Source: UBA1100 sp964533265 (GTDB lineage: Bacteria > Verrucomicrobiota > Verrucomicrobiia > Limisphaerales > UBA1100). From it: DNA of 19,432 nt. The stretch is from contig CAZHJW010000028.1 in NCBI GenBank assembly GCA_964533265.1, forward strand, positions 1-19,432, given 5' to 3'. This document shows, in pieces, positions 8,706 to 15,755 of this stretch; within the stretch, counting starts at the first letter, position 1, and every line of letters begins with the position of its first letter. A program made the translations under genes and the position numbers. The notes beneath the pieces were generated by a model. It worked only from the letters and a program-made list of their open reading frames with translations. It made no database searches and was not told where the DNA came from.

Positions 8706-8741
8706 GGAGCGTTGACACGCCTCTTTCGGGCGTTACGCTCC
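8706..8741. promoter_or_regulatory. Inverted repeat in the LRR/sulfatase divergent spacer
   Basis: GGAGCGT (8706-8712) is repeated inverted as ACGCTCC (8735-8741), with a nested ACGCC (8717-8721) / GGCGT (8729-8733) pair. A perfect TTGACA (8712-8717, plus strand) overlaps the left arm, but no good -10 follows at 17 bp. It may be an operator controlling both divergent genes, or a hairpin; no regulator gene is visible in the window. Confidence 0.35.
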
Positions 8742-8747
8742 AGCACC

Positions 8748-10169
8748 ATGCGCATGATTCTCATCACCTTGATTGGTTTTCTATCGTTTTCTCTTCAAGC
8801 CAAACCGAGTTCCAAGCCCAATATCGTAATCATCTTTATGGACGATATGGCCTATGCGGATATCGGGCCATTTGGGGCCAAAGGATATGAAACCCCCAAC
8901 CTGAACCGCATGGCAAAAGAGGGGCGAAAATTCACCGATTTCTACGTAACTCAAGCTGTCTGCAGTGCCTCACGCGCTGGACTTCTCACTGGCTGCTATA
9001 ACGTCCGCGTTGGGATCCTTGGTGCCCTAGGGCCCAAGGCAACCCACGGCATCAATTCAAGCGAGGTAACATTGGCCGAAGTCTGCAAACAAAAAGGCTA
9101 CGCTACTGCCTGCTACGGTAAATGGCATCTGGGCCATCACAAAAAATTCCTGCCGATGCAACATGGTTTCGACGATTATTTTGGATTGCCCTACTCCAAT
9201 GACATGTGGCCTTACCACCCTGGGGTGCTGCATCTACCGATGGAACAGCGGCTAAAAAAATGGGTACACCTGCCCCTTATTGATGGCAATAGCATCATCA
9301 ACCCAAAGGTAACCGGCACAGATCAGGAACAACTCACCACCCAATATACTGAACGCGCCCTGCAGTTCATTGAAAAGAATAAGGATAATCCCTTCTTCGT
9401 GTATCTGCCGCATTCCATGGTGCATGTGCCGCTCTATGTTTCAGCCAAGTTTAAAGGCAAAAGTAAAGCCGGGCTGTTCGGGGATGTGATGATGGAGGTC
9501 GACTGGAGCGTCGGGCGCATTCTTGACACCCTACGCAAGCACAAGCTCGACCAAAATACGCTCGTCATCTTCACCAGCGATAATGGCCCTTGGCTCTCTT
9601 ACGGTGATCATGCCGGATCGGCAGGCCCATTGCGTGAAGGCAAGGGCACCATGTTTGATGGGGGCTGCCGCGAAAGCACCATCATGTGGTGGCCCGGATC
9701 GATCCCTGCAGGGAGCATCTGCAAAACACCTGCGATGACCATCGATATCCTGCCGACGGTCGCTGAACTTATCGGGGCCAAACTCCCCAAGCAAACCATT
9801 GACGGCAAAAGCATCGTGAATCTCGTCAAAGGCACCGGTAATGAAAGCCCGCAGGAAGCCTACTACTTTTATTATGGCAAACAATTGCAGGCCGTACGCA
9901 TGGGTAAATGGAAATTACACTTTCCACACAGTTACCGCACCATGGCCGGTAAGCCTGGTGGCACCGGAGGTATTCCCACTAGATACAGCCAAGCCAAAAT
10001 AGAGCTTTCTCTCTTTAACATGGAAAAGGACATAGGTGAAACCACTGATGTGAAAGACAAGTATCCGCAGGTCGTTAAAAAACTTCAGGCCCTTGGAGAG
10101 AAGATGCGCGCAGAACTTGGCGATAACCGCCGGCAAGGCAAAGGCATGCGCCAACCAGGCCGTTTATAG
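8748..10169 (+). CDS. Secreted arylsulfatase-type sulfatase (Cys-type formylglycine enzyme)
   Basis: This is a 473-residue sulfatase hydrolysing a sulfate ester, probably on a carbohydrate. The ATG at 8748 was chosen because it starts a signal peptide (MRMILITLIGFLSFSLQA); the longer frame from 8655 would add 31 residues and overlap the LRR gene. The metal-binding start is NIVIIFMDDM (Asp32, Asp33). The maturation motif CSASR lies at 72-76, with Cys72 the residue expected to be converted to formylglycine. YGKWHLGHH (123-131), FTSDNGP (275-281, Asp278 and Asn279) and the Lys/Gly-rich GPLREGKGTMFDGG loop complete the active-site set, so the enzyme looks intact. It is 33-57 bp ahead of a sugar ABC transporter on the same strand, suggesting desulfation of a sulfated glycan in the periplasm and import of the sugar. 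The exact substrate cannot be read from the sequence. Confidence 0.95.
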   Translation: MRMILITLIGFLSFSLQAKPSSKPNIVIIFMDDMAYADIGPFGAKGYETPNLNRMAKEGRKFTDFYVTQAVCSASRAGLLTGCYNVRVGILGALGPKATHGINSSEVTLAEVCKQKGYATACYGKWHLGHHKKFLPMQHGFDDYFGLPYSNDMWPYHPGVLHLPMEQRLKKWVHLPLIDGNSIINPKVTGTDQEQLTTQYTERALQFIEKNKDNPFFVYLPHSMVHVPLYVSAKFKGKSKAGLFGDVMMEVDWSVGRILDTLRKHKLDQNTLVIFTSDNGPWLSYGDHAGSAGPLREGKGTMFDGGCRESTIMWWPGSIPAGSICKTPAMTIDILPTVAELIGAKLPKQTIDGKSIVNLVKGTGNESPQEAYYFYYGKQLQAVRMGKWKLHFPHSYRTMAGKPGGTGGIPTRYSQAKIELSLFNMEKDIGETTDVKDKYPQVVKKLQALGEKMRAELGDNRRQGKGMRQPGRL

Positions 10170-10226
10170 ACCAAATACCCCCATTTTCCTTTACCTAAGC
10201 CCATGCCACCGGTAAAAGCTCTTGCC

Positions 10227-11273
10227 ATGAAGCCCCCCTTCGCCGTCCTCAGTGCAGTATGTCTGTCAGCAGCCCTTATGTTGATTGGTTGCAAACCCAA
10301 ACCAGATGGAACAGGGCCTGGCGGAAGCTCGCAAGAGGCCACCATCGCCTATGTGACCAATGGCGTGGATCCATTCTGGGACCTCTGCGCAGCCGGAGTA
10401 AGGATCGCCGAAAAGGAATTCGCAATTAAGTGCGAAGTCCATATGCCCACAAAGGGTGTCGTAGACCAGAAGAGAATTATGGAAGGGCTACTAGCCAAAG
10501 GTGTGGCCGGGATTGCAGTCAGTCCGGTGGATGCAGAAAATCAAACGCCCTTCCTCAACGAAGTCGCTCAAAACAGTAAACTTATCACTCAGGATGCAGA
10601 CGCCCCAAAAAGCAATCGTATTGCTTACATCGGCACCAATAACTACAAGGCAGGTCGCGCACTGGGCAAACTAGTCAAAGCTGCCTTACCAGAGGGAGGC
10701 GAGGTCATCATTTTCGTCGGGCGACTAGAGCAACTCAATGCCCGTCAGCGCCGCCAGGGAGTCATCGATGAACTACTTGGCAAACCGGAACAGGAGCTAG
10801 GTTCAGTTAAGTTTGATGTTGTGGATGCCAAAAACCTCGCCGCCGAGGGCTCCAAGTACACTATTCTGGATACCCGCACCGACAACTTTGACAAAGCCAA
10901 GGCCAAAAGTAATGCCGAGGACGCCATTACCAAGTACGAAAACCTGAAGTGCATGGTCGGACTCTTCGCCTATAACCCTCCTGCCTGCATTGATGCCATT
11001 AAGGAGGCCAATAAGGCGGGGACCATCAAGGTTTGCGGATTTGATGAACAGGACGCGCTTCTGCAGGCCATCAAGGATGGCAATGCTCAAGGAACCATTA
11101 GTCAACAGCCATGGGAATACGGGTATGAATCAGTCAAAATGCTGAAGAACATTCTCGATGGAACGCTGCCTGAGAAAAAATTCCTAGAAGTCCCTTTCCT
11201 CGTTGTCACCAAGGATAACGTCGAAGAGTTCTGGAAGAAAAAGAAGCAAATGGCCGAATTGGGCAAACAATAG
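10227..11273 (+). CDS. Sugar ABC transporter substrate-binding lipoprotein
   Basis: This is a periplasmic sugar-binding protein of the Peripla_BP_4 / RbsB-like (CUT2) class. The ATG at 10227 gives a compact lipoprotein signal (MKPPFAVLSA... with lipobox LIGC, Cys22), 348 residues in all; an in-frame ATG at 10203 would add eight residues. Neither has a clear Shine-Dalgarno. The mature protein begins with a short Pro/Gly linker, then ATIAYVTNGVDPFWDLCAAG, the first beta strand and ligand-binding loop of the family. Other landmarks are GVAGIAVSPVDAENQTPFLN, AYIGTNNYKAGRALG and VCGFDEQDALLQAIKDG. It is the first component of a binding protein-ATPase-permease set, three bases before the ATPase gene. 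The ligand is probably a monosaccharide, and the upstream sulfatase points to a sugar from a sulfated polysaccharide (inference). Confidence 0.93.
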   Translation: MKPPFAVLSAVCLSAALMLIGCKPKPDGTGPGGSSQEATIAYVTNGVDPFWDLCAAGVRIAEKEFAIKCEVHMPTKGVVDQKRIMEGLLAKGVAGIAVSPVDAENQTPFLNEVAQNSKLITQDADAPKSNRIAYIGTNNYKAGRALGKLVKAALPEGGEVIIFVGRLEQLNARQRRQGVIDELLGKPEQELGSVKFDVVDAKNLAAEGSKYTILDTRTDNFDKAKAKSNAEDAITKYENLKCMVGLFAYNPPACIDAIKEANKAGTIKVCGFDEQDALLQAIKDGNAQGTISQQPWEYGYESVKMLKNILDGTLPEKKFLEVPFLVVTKDNVEEFWKKKKQMAELGKQ

Positions 11274-11276
11274 TAA

Positions 11277-12785
11277 ATGCCTGAAGCCCGCACACCGCTA
11301 TTGGAGGTTCGCGGGCTGTGTAAGCAGTTCCCAGGCGTCCGTGCCCTGCACAAAGTCTCGCTTCAATTGCACCCAGGCGAGGTGCTGGCACTGATTGGCG
11401 AGAATGGTGCAGGTAAAAGCACCCTGATGAAAATTCTGGCTGGCGTGCACGCGGCAGATTCGGGCGAATACCATATCGACGACAACCCCGTCGCCTTCCA
11501 AAACGTACGTGACGCCCTCGAGGCGGGAGTCGCGTTGATCCATCAGGAGCTGAATCTGGCCGCCAACTTGGATTTGGCCGCTAATATTTTTCTGGGCCGG
11601 GAGCCCAGCCGATTAGGATTTGTTGATGACAAGGCGATCCATTCAGAAGCGGGTCGGTATCTAAAACGGGTCGGTCTCCATCTCCCTGCCGAAACCCTAG
11701 TGGGCGATTTGCCCATCGGCAGGCAACAACTCGTAGAAATAGCCAAGGCCTTATCCTGCGATGCACGCGTGCTGATCATGGACGAACCCTCCAGTAGCCT
11801 TTCCCAAAAGGAGACCAAAACCCTATTTGAAGTGGTGCGGGATCTAAAGGAACAGGGAATCAGCATTATCTACATCTCACACCGACTTGGAGAGGTTAAA
11901 GAGCTGGCTGATAGAGTCACAGTTTTTCGAGACGGAGAAAATGCCGGAGACCTCAACAGGGATGAGATCGATCACGATGCCATGGTCCGCCTAATGGTGG
12001 GACGGGCTCTTTCCGAGTTTTATAACCGCAAAATCCATAAACCAGGCCAGGTGGTGCTGGAGCTGGATAAGGTTCGCTCGCCCGCACATCCGAATACCGA
12101 CATTTCGCTGCAAATTCGCGCCGGTGAAATCGTTGGGATTGCGGGCCTTGTTGGAGCCGGACGCACGGAGCTGCTAGAAACAATCTTCGGAGTCACGCCG
12201 GCCTTGGGAGGCACTATCAAGATTGAAAGCAAACCCATTCACCCAAAGAGCCCGCAGGAAGCCATTGCCTCAGGAATAGCTTTAGCCCCAGAAGACCGTA
12301 AGCTGCACGGCTTGGTCCTACCGATGACGGTGCGAGAAAATGCCAGCCTTGCCAGCCTTGATCGTGACCAAAATAGTGGTCTCGTGAATTTTCCCGCCGA
12401 AAAAGAAGTCGCTGAAGAAGCAGTAGGCCAGCTGCAAATTAAAACCCCTCATCTGGAACAGGTTGCCCGTTTTCTTTCCGGAGGCAACCAGCAAAAGATT
12501 GTACTTGGCAAATGGTTGGCCTTGAAGCCACGCCTCTTAATGTTGGATGAACCCACCCGGGGAATTGATGTCGGCGCCAAACGTGAAATATATCAGCTCA
12601 TGGAAAAACTCGCTGGCGAAGGCATCGCCATCCTGTTTGTCTCCAGTGAAATGGAGGAAATCCTTGGCATGGCCGATCGTGCACTGGTAATGCATGAGGG
12701 GGCAATTGCCGGGGAACTCAATCGAAGTGAATTATGCGAGGAAACGATTATGCAACTAGCAACCGGTACCTCGCTCGCTGCCTGA
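11277..12785 (+). CDS. Sugar ABC transporter ATPase with two nucleotide-binding domains
   Basis: This is a 502-residue double ATPase of the RbsA/MglA/XylG class. The first domain has Walker A GENGAGKST (41-49), Q-loop Gln90, signature-like LPIGRQQ (145-151), Walker B VLIMDEPSSS (165-174) and switch His202. The second domain has the degenerate Walker A GLVGAGRTE (290-298) that is normal for this family, SGGNQQ (401-406) and Walker B LLMLDEPTRGID (420-431). Length is standard. The start ATG sits three bases after the binding-protein stop (TAG TAA ATG), and the permease follows four bases after its own stop, so the three genes are translationally coupled. It energises uptake of the sugar held by the binding lipoprotein. 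Which sugar is not decidable from the ATPase. Confidence 0.96.
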   Translation: MPEARTPLLEVRGLCKQFPGVRALHKVSLQLHPGEVLALIGENGAGKSTLMKILAGVHAADSGEYHIDDNPVAFQNVRDALEAGVALIHQELNLAANLDLAANIFLGREPSRLGFVDDKAIHSEAGRYLKRVGLHLPAETLVGDLPIGRQQLVEIAKALSCDARVLIMDEPSSSLSQKETKTLFEVVRDLKEQGISIIYISHRLGEVKELADRVTVFRDGENAGDLNRDEIDHDAMVRLMVGRALSEFYNRKIHKPGQVVLELDKVRSPAHPNTDISLQIRAGEIVGIAGLVGAGRTELLETIFGVTPALGGTIKIESKPIHPKSPQEAIASGIALAPEDRKLHGLVLPMTVRENASLASLDRDQNSGLVNFPAEKEVAEEAVGQLQIKTPHLEQVARFLSGGNQQKIVLGKWLALKPRLLMLDEPTRGIDVGAKREIYQLMEKLAGEGIAILFVSSEMEEILGMADRALVMHEGAIAGELNRSELCEETIMQLATGTSLAA

Positions 12786-12789
12786 CCTC

Positions 12790-13793
12790 ATGAAAAAAAA
12801 TACTCTCGGCATCTTCGGCTTATTGGTTGCCATCTTTGCAGTAACTGCACTTTTGAATGACAAATTCATCAGCGCTTACAACATGCAGAACCTCATCAAA
12901 TGGTCCAGCCTCTATGCTGTAATGAGTATCGGCGTCGCTTTTGTGATTATTACCGGTGGCATTGATCTTTCCATTGGCTCAGTCGTAGGGCTAGTGGCCG
13001 TTGTTTTGGCCTACATGATGAAGGTTAAGGGGATTAATCCGGCCACCGCAATTATTACAACCCTTTGCTTGTCTGCCTTGATTGGCCTTGTCCATGGACT
13101 ACTCATTACCAAGGCCAAAATTCAGCCCTTTGTCGTAACCCTTTGCGGGTTATTGATCTACCGCAGTCTCAGTCGTTGGTTGACCGACAACCAGTCGCTT
13201 GGCCCGGTTCCATTGGAGGACGACAAGGGATACGCCAATTTGGACTTTATCCACCAACTCGACTTCATTTTCAGCGGCAAAATTGCCATTGGATCATTCA
13301 ACCTTCCCACGCCCTTTTTGTTTCTTTTGGTCATTGGAATTGCCGCAGCCCTATTTTTGAACCGCACCATTTGGGGTCGCTACCTGTTCGCATTGGGCAA
13401 CAACGAGGAGGGAGCACGCTACAGCGGCATCAACACCGATAATATGAAGATTATCGCGTATGTCATTTGCTCGCTCATGGCGGGAATCGCCGGTCTTCTT
13501 TTTGCCTTTGAGCTGGATTCGGTGCAGCCGGCACAAACCGGAGAGTTCTATGAGCTCTACGCGATCGCAGCAGCAGTCCTGGGAGGCTGCAGTTTGCGTG
13601 GAGGCGAAGGATCTATTCTCGGGGTGATCATTGCTGCAGCAGTCATCCGCCTCATTTATAACTCCATCAATATGCTGGGTATTTCCACCCACTTGGAATT
13701 CGGTATTCTGGGAATCGTGATCCTGTTGGGAGTTGTGGCTGATGAATTTATCAAAAGCTATACGGCTAAGCGGGCCGCAGCCAAGCAGCAAGA
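12790..13793 (+). CDS. Sugar ABC transporter permease, 3' end in assembly gap
   Basis: This is an RbsC-like inner-membrane permease with many hydrophobic segments, 334 codons visible. Family marks are VIITGGIDLSIGSVVGLVAV (about 53-72), the cytoplasmic EAA-like loop GRYLFALGNNEEGARYSGIN (about 196-215), and AAAVLGGCSLRGGEGSILG (about 259-277). The last hydrophobic helix (FGILGIVILLGVVADE) is followed by a basic tail, which is where this family usually ends, so only a few codons should be missing in the N run. The frame that stays open through the gap to 14016 is an artefact: beyond the gap it reads the reverse complement of a prepilin gene. It starts four bases after the ATPase stop. Confidence 0.94.
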
Positions 13794-13893
13794 NNNNNNN
13801 NNNNNNNNNNNNNNNNNNNNNNNNNNNNNNNNNNNNNNNNNNNNNNNNNNNNNNNNNNNNNNNNNNNNNNNNNNNNNNNNNNNNNNNNNNNNN
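13794..13893. other. Assembly gap of 100 N, adjoining a prepilin gene
   Basis: There are exactly 100 N, a placeholder. One side is the end of the permease, the other the first 14 codons of a minus-strand prepilin gene. The missing body of that gene (about 300 codons if like its neighbours) cannot fit in 100 bases, so the real gap is probably near 1 kb or more. Confidence 0.95.
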
Positions 13894-13935
13894 CAGCAAC
13901 TCGATGAGGGTGAAACCCTTATTATTATTTTTCAT
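13894..13935 (-). CDS. Prepilin-like protein, N-terminal fragment cut by gap
   Basis: Fourteen codons are visible, MKNNNKGFTLIELL, which is an unmistakable type IV prepilin/pseudopilin leader. Cleavage would fall after Gly7, with Phe8 as mature residue 1 and the conserved Glu at mature position 5. A GGAG lies nine bases upstream of the ATG. It is preceded by a sigma-54-type promoter (14031-14046) and a candidate enhancer element (14130-14144). The gene runs leftward into the N run exactly at the point where the sibling genes have their most conserved DNA. It is the first of five tandem family members and is divergent from the small lipoprotein at 14281. Confidence 0.85.
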
Positions 13936-14030
13936 TCTCTGATTCTCCGTATGTTGGGTTGTGTGTCTCTGCCTGTGTTCAAACTCAAGCTCACCCGCAG
14001 TGACACGGTTAACTAATCTATCACCCCTTA

Positions 14031-14046
14031 AGCACTCACCATGCCA
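14031..14046 (-). promoter_or_regulatory. Sigma-54 (-24/-12) promoter of prepilin fragment
   Basis: The minus strand reads TGGCATGGTGAGTGCT: GG (14045-14044), exactly ten bases, then GC (14033-14032). This fits the sigma-54 consensus spacing. The predicted start of transcription is near 14020, giving an 85-nt leader before the ATG at 13935. The -12 side (AGTGCT) departs from TTGC by one base. Confidence 0.75.
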
Positions 14047-14129
14047 AATGAAAAAACCCTGTTTTTTGGGGATTCTTTAAGTCTTATTGCGTCTATCTTG
14101 GCATATTACATAAAAAAAACGCGCATTGG

Positions 14130-14144
14130 GCGTGAATCCCACGC
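14130..14144 (-). promoter_or_regulatory. Candidate enhancer (activator-binding) element 1
   Basis: The minus strand reads GCGTGGGATTCACGC, a partial palindrome (GCGTG...CACGC) about 92 bp upstream of the -24 box of the prepilin fragment. It lies between that gene and the divergent lipoprotein, so it could serve both. Three sibling elements occur upstream of the other pseudopilin promoters. Confidence 0.6.
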
Positions 14145-14230
14145 GATGCTTGAGGGTAAAGGCAGGGCTAACAGGGTGAAAATCCTTTATCTCACTGGAT
14201 TTCGATGGTTTATTTGGCCCCTGATGCGGC

Positions 14231-14236
14231 TATAAT
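14231..14236 (+). promoter_or_regulatory. Possible -10 box of the 48-aa lipoprotein gene
   Basis: A perfect TATAAT lies 45 bp upstream of the lipoprotein ATG; the best -35 at proper spacing (GTTTAT) is poor. No GG-N10-GC sigma-54 promoter of good quality was found on the plus strand here, so the lipoprotein probably uses a housekeeping promoter. Confidence 0.35.
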
Positions 14237-14280
14237 AACCAATTCACACCAAAAACAATAAAATCCAAAAACACGAAAAA

Positions 14281-14427
14281 ATGAGAAAATTAGCTTTTTT
14301 TGCAATCATCGCATTAGGTGCCGGTCCTTGGGTGGGCTGCTCTTCTGAAGAGGAAAATACAGGGCCTCCCGAGCCTCAAACACCTGAGGAAGAGGGTGAT
14401 ATCAGTGGGGAGGGAGAGCCTGAATAA
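14281..14427 (+). CDS. Small acidic lipoprotein (48 aa)
   Basis: This short gene encodes a lipoprotein: MRKLAFFAIIALGAGPWVGC, with lipobox WVGC and Cys20 as the lipidated residue. The mature 29 residues are almost entirely Glu, Pro, Gly and Ser (SSEEENTGPPEPQTPEEEGD and then SGEGEPE), strongly acidic and probably unfolded. No Shine-Dalgarno is visible; the leader is A/T-rich. It is divergent from the prepilin fragment, shares the intervening candidate enhancer element, and converges on the next pseudopilin with a shared terminator. A second, similar lipoprotein occupies the same relative position at 17076. Function is unknown. Being an intact signal peptide with lipobox and a terminator, it is very likely a real gene. 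Confidence 0.78.
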   Translation: MRKLAFFAIIALGAGPWVGCSSEEENTGPPEPQTPEEEGDISGEGEPE

Positions 14428-14452
14428 ATTAGGGAAACCCATTTTAAGACAC

Positions 14453-14485
14453 AAAACCGGGTGCAAATTGCACCCGGTTTTTTTT
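14453..14485. terminator. Bidirectional terminator between lipoprotein and pseudopilin A
   Basis: A perfect 12-bp inverted repeat, AACCGGGTGCAA / TTGCACCCGGTT, is flanked by eight T on the plus strand and by TTTTG on the minus strand. It ends the 48-aa lipoprotein gene (plus) and pseudopilin A (minus), which converge here. Confidence 0.9.
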
Positions 14486-14530
14486 AACTAGGATTTTGTT
14501 GTTATTCGATTTGCTGGCAACCAGAGGACT

Positions 14531-15538
14531 TTAAAAGTTTTTATGACAAGATGAGGTCATCAAAACTTCGGATTTATTGGTGTTCACTCCGCCTCGGGAT
14601 TCTGAGTGGCTTTTCACTGCTTCCTTCAGCCCGGCATTATCGGTCATCTTCACCGAGCCGTCTGAAGCGGCAATCTGCCCTTGGCCCGCATCCAGACCCT
14701 GCATTGCCCGGTTTCTGGATACAAGATAGGTCGCCTTTCTGGTGCCAGCACCATTCTGGGTACGAACCCAATTGCCCTTGGTTTCGGGGCCCACGAAGCT
14801 CACATATTCGTTGCCATCGGCATTGGTTGCATTCAACTGTAAGGGGTTCAGCCAGATGCCCTGGTCGTAAAAGTGCCTTCCACTCCTACTCATCAGATAA
14901 GAGGCCTGGGCCTTCCAACCGGCTGAGGAGGTATCGCCCATCAGATTGTGGGTGGTGAGCATGATCTTGTTTCCATCCTGGCTATCTGCCCCGGGATGCA
15001 CGCAGTAGCTTTGGGCGTTGGTCGCTATCTTGGCCCGGGTGCGCATCATCTGGGCACACCAACGGCCGTTACTCAGCCTGCCATTCCTAGAATCCTTATC
15101 GTTCTTGCGCTTGGTCTTGGGGTCAGACGGGGAATGGAGAATTCTTGAGGAATCCAGCGTGTTTCGAACATTCGGGTTTACCCACAAATACTCGATATGC
15201 ATGAACATATTCCAATTGTAAACGTGGGACGATTTGGGGCCGGAATGAGTCCCGGCATTGATCATCCGCTGCGAGACGATACCCAGCTCGTCATTGGCAT
15301 CATCGCCAAGCAAGTCCAAGTCCTCACGCGACATTTCCCACTGGAAAAAACCGTCCTGATCATTGGCCGAACCGGTAAAGGCTTTAGCCATCTGACCCAT
15401 GCCACTGGAGCATTTAAGGCGGTTAGCCTTCTTCTTGGCCTTGGCTAGGGTGGGGAGCAACATGGAAGCGAGAATGCCGATGATGGCAATCACCACCAGT
15501 AGCTCAATTAAAGTGAATCCTTTTTGTGTTTGTTTCAT
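14531..15538 (-). CDS. Prepilin/pseudopilin-like protein A
   Basis: This is a 335-residue type II secretion/type IV pilin-like protein. The leader MKQTQKG is cleaved before Phe8, giving FTLIELLVVIAIIGILAS with Glu at mature position 5 and one N-terminal membrane helix, then a basic LAKAKKKANRLKC. The remainder is a large variable head, with family landmarks SPSDPKTKRKND, PGADSQDGNK and a C-terminal GLDAGQGQIAASDGSVK. The start at 15538 was chosen because AGGA lies eight bases upstream and the predicted sigma-54 transcript begins near 15585. The alternative ATG at 15586 would lie outside that transcript and put 16 residues before the leader. It would be processed by a prepilin peptidase and assembled in or through the inner membrane. 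Such multi-copy families are common in verrucomicrobia and lentisphaerae; their individual jobs are unknown. Confidence 0.92.
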   Translation of the reverse strand: MKQTQKGFTLIELLVVIAIIGILASMLLPTLAKAKKKANRLKCSSGMGQMAKAFTGSANDQDGFFQWEMSREDLDLLGDDANDELGIVSQRMINAGTHSGPKSSHVYNWNMFMHIEYLWVNPNVRNTLDSSRILHSPSDPKTKRKNDKDSRNGRLSNGRWCAQMMRTRAKIATNAQSYCVHPGADSQDGNKIMLTTHNLMGDTSSAGWKAQASYLMSRSGRHFYDQGIWLNPLQLNATNADGNEYVSFVGPETKGNWVRTQNGAGTRKATYLVSRNRAMQGLDAGQGQIAASDGSVKMTDNAGLKEAVKSHSESRGGVNTNKSEVLMTSSCHKNF

Positions 15539-15595
15539 TGGAGTTATCCTAGTTGGAGTTATTGTGTGGCGACCATACCCCGCCACGGGGGTGTC

Positions 15596-15611
15596 TGCAA
15601 GAAACGTGCCA
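15596..15611 (-). promoter_or_regulatory. Sigma-54 (-24/-12) promoter of pseudopilin A
   Basis: The minus strand reads TGGCACGTTTCTTGCA, matching the sigma-54 consensus TGGCACG-N4-TTGCW at every position. GG at 15610-15609 and GC at 15598-15597 are separated by ten bases. Predicted +1 is near 15585, giving a 47-nt leader to the ATG at 15538. Confidence 0.88.
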
Positions 15612-15682
15612 TAAAAACACCCTCAAAAAGCCCACAAAAGGAACCCTTAGGTGATTGAGTCTGCGGGATAATTGAGTTTTAG

Positions 15683-15697
15683 GTTTAAATCCCACGC
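15683..15697 (-). promoter_or_regulatory. Candidate enhancer element 2
   Basis: The minus strand reads GCGTGGGATTTAAAC; its first ten bases (GCGTGGGATT) are identical to element 1, while the second half-site has decayed. It sits about 80 bp upstream of the -24 box of pseudopilin A and directly abuts the T-tract of the terminator of pseudopilin B. Confidence 0.5.
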
Positions 15698-15730
15698 AAA
15701 AAAAGCGCCCCTCAAACGAGGGACGCTTTT
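15698..15730 (-). terminator. Terminator of pseudopilin B
   Basis: On the minus strand, GCGTCCCTC-GTTT-GAGGGGCGC (one G-U pair) is followed by a run of seven T, 25 bp after the stop of pseudopilin B. It separates B from the promoter of A, so A is not simply read through from B. Confidence 0.88.
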
Positions 15731-15755
15731 GAATTTGTCTTTTTTCCCTTTAGCT

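Larger units (their letters stand above)
13936..14280. other. 345-bp divergent regulatory region, no gene accepted
   Basis: This stretch separates the prepilin fragment (minus) from a small lipoprotein (plus). It holds an 85-nt pseudopilin leader, the sigma-54 promoter, the GCGTG element at 14130-14144 and a TATAAT toward the lipoprotein. A 64-codon open frame at 14041-14235 overlaps the promoter and the element and shows no family features, so it is not called as a gene. Confidence 0.7.

Noticed and set aside
13351..14016. Frames crossing gap 2 on both strands (permease extension and prepilin extension)
   Set aside because: They join the permease to the reverse complement of a prepilin gene and the reverse, which is an artefact of a 100-N placeholder.
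14041..14235. 64-codon plus-strand open frame
   Set aside because: It begins inside the -24 region of a sigma-54 promoter, spans the GCGTG element, and shows no signal, motif or ribosome-binding site. The DNA is better explained as regulatory.
14145..14280. Sigma-54 promoter for the 48-aa lipoprotein (TTTGGCCCCTGATGCGGC)
   Set aside because: GG to GC spacing is 8 or 11 bases, not 10, and the -12 box is not TTGC-like. A TATAAT nearby is a better explanation.
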